Source: a virus
DNA: 48,837 nucleotides
IMG/VR virus record: IMGVR_UViG_3300030099_002099
Location: 1-48,837 of that record
Strand: one strand, 5' to 3'
The notes under the pieces were generated by a model. The model was not told where the DNA came from. It did no database searches and worked only from the letters and a program-made list of their open reading frames with translations. Position numbers and translations under genes: made by a program. This document shows positions 47,754-48,837 of this stretch, in pieces (the first letter of the stretch is position 1; each line of letters begins with the position of its first letter).

Positions 47754-48837
47754 TTAACCTATTTTGGTAATAAGAACTCTAATGTTGTTTGCAGCAGGTG
47801 CAGTTCCAAAGGTAACCTGAACTCTACCACCTGTTTTTCTAGCAACATCAGCGTGTGCAGTAAGTCCAGTATCAACTTCAATTAGTTGAACCATAAATGA
47901 ATCTGAAGTAGTGCCTAATCCATGATTTATGTGAGGTGAACTAGCGTTAGCGTTATCAATGTTGAATACTGTTGCTGAAGCATTACCTATTGTGCCTGAA
48001 AATTCTCTAGCTGTTATTCTACCATCTACACCACTTTGTAAATCAACAGATCCTAAACCAGTAACGTGACCAAAGGTATCTAATGTAACATCTTGTATTA
48101 CATTTAAACCTGAGTTATCTACTGAAGCTTGACTAGAAGTATCTTCGTGATCAATAGTTATAGTTTCGTTAGTCGCTTGGTTTGTTCCAAAAGCACCACC
48201 AGTAACTAAACCAGCTCCAGCACTAATAGTTATTGTAGCATTTTTAATATCACTTGTTAAAGCAACAGTACCACTTTCGTTTTTAAGAGTAACTGTTTTA
48301 TCAGCACCAGTAAGTACGCCTGTTGTAAGGTTTAACTCTGTAGTGTTAGTAGAACCTGAAGCACCTTCAAATTGTAATGTATTATCTTCTACAACTTTTA
48401 CAGTTGAATCAGATATTGTTTGATCACCTGAAACAATAAGGTTTTTAACTTTTAATGTTTCTGAACTAGGTATATAAACAAAAGTACTATCTGATCCCGC
48501 TGTTTGAGCACCATTTGCATTAGCAACGAATGTTACAAAGTTTTCAGCACTGCTACTTGAATCAGCTACAGACTGTAATGTATCTGTGTTTGTATCTGTT
48601 CCACTAATAGTAAGTTTATTAGCATTGTTTCTTGTTACAGTAACTGAACCACTTCCAGCAATTTCTACATCATCTGTTGATGCTCCGTCATGACCGCTAC
48701 CAGTTAATCTAATTTTTGTACTAGAAGCTGGAACACCTAAAGTATAAACGTTTTGTGTGTTATCGTTGGTGTCTGTTGAAGAAAATGTAAAGTGACCAGT
48801 TGTACCATCTTCAGTAATTGTTACATTAGTACCTGCT
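47754..48837 (-). CDS. Tail fibre/spike protein, truncated at the right edge
   Basis: The - strand frame ending in TAA at 47754-47756 is open for all 361 codons to the window edge, with no start needed inside the window. It is beta-rich and typical of phage fibre shafts: ASTDDVEIAGSGSVTVTRNN, IPSSETLKVKNLIVSGDQTI, EGASGSTNTTELNLTTG, and TLDTFGHVTGLGSVDLQSG, with the C-terminal strands RVQVTFGTAPAANNIRVLIT ending KIG. The VTLDTFGHVTG element is common in marine phage fibres. It is followed by a strong terminator, so it probably ends an upstream transcript. The N-terminus, which would show how it attaches to the tail, lies outside. Confidence 0.78.
   Translation of the reverse strand, partial: AGTNVTITEDGTTGHFTFSSTDTNDNTQNVYTLGVPASSTKIRLTGSGHDGASTDDVEIAGSGSVTVTRNNANKLTISGTDTNTDTLQSVADSSSSAENFVTFVANANGAQTAGSDSTFVYIPSSETLKVKNLIVSGDQTISDSTVKVVEDNTLQFEGASGSTNTTELNLTTGVLTGADKTVTLKNESGTVALTSDIKNATITISAGAGLVTGGAFGTNQATNETITIDHEDTSSQASVDNSGLNVIQDVTLDTFGHVTGLGSVDLQSGVDGRITAREFSGTIGNASATVFNIDNANASSPHINHGLGTTSDSFMVQLIEVDTGLTAHADVARKTGGRVQVTFGTAPAANNIRVLITKIG

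Noticed and set aside
1-48837. tRNA genes, CRISPR arrays, integrase or insertion sequences
   Set aside because: No cloverleaf with CCA-proximal GTTCGA-type arm, no regular short repeats and no recombinase motifs were found; a computed tRNA scan would be needed to be sure.

Overview
The window is one side of an uncultured tailed-phage genome (or a large contig of one). It is A+T-rich, densely packed, and has no tRNA, integrase, transposase or CRISPR that I can see. The head, connector and internal-virion genes follow a T7-like podovirus order: small and large terminase, portal, scaffold, major capsid protein, two connector/tail-tube proteins, a very large nozzle protein, then a gp14/gp15/gp16-like internal-protein series. 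A Bacteroidetes (flavobacterial, probably aquatic) host is inferred from four things: signal peptides ending in AQ or SQ with a mature N-terminal Q, A-rich leaders in place of Shine-Dalgarno sites, a BACON-like domain in a tail protein, and LamG/concanavalin-like adhesins. Taxonomy is inference; no database search was possible.

Layout. Bases 1-4733 are on the + strand and carry nucleotide and DNA metabolism: a 5'-truncated MazG-type pyrophosphohydrolase, a second small protein with a MazG-like look, a T7 endonuclease I-like resolvase, three tiny overlapping genes, then nrdB, a small membrane protein and nrdA. The + block ends in a hairpin terminator that spans the nrdA stop codon. From 4735 to the right edge every gene is on the - strand, so it is read from high to low coordinates.

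In transcription order the - strand holds: a truncated tail-fibre gene running off the right edge (ends 47754) followed by a strong terminator; a large adhesin region (47692-37441) with a 655-aa fibre, three paralogous LamG proteins around a 108-aa protein, a 1162-aa fibre ending in an S74 chaperone domain and a BACON-like protein; small genes (37382-35672) including a possible GroES-like protein and the likely small terminase; large terminase, portal, scaffold and major capsid protein (35672-28271), closed by a UUCG-tetraloop terminator; connectors, nozzle and Ig-like protein (28195-19018); the internal virion proteins, including a 2584-aa giant (18989-9330); and last an envelope and lysis region (9293-4735). 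That region contains an outer-membrane-barrel-like protein, a single-pass coiled-coil protein, an exported thioredoxin-fold protein without CxxC, a PAP2 phosphatase, an M15 peptidase (likely endolysin), a lipoprotein-like protein and three basic, cysteine-containing small proteins with SP-K motifs.

Working model (inference): the + genes make deoxynucleotides and resolve DNA branches for replication. The - genes are the late programme, with host-recognition fibres first, then packaging and capsid, then tail and ejection proteins, and finally proteins that remodel and open the Gram-negative envelope. The most unusual part is the run at 9293-6179, where the phage appears to encode several envelope proteins beyond a simple lysis cassette.
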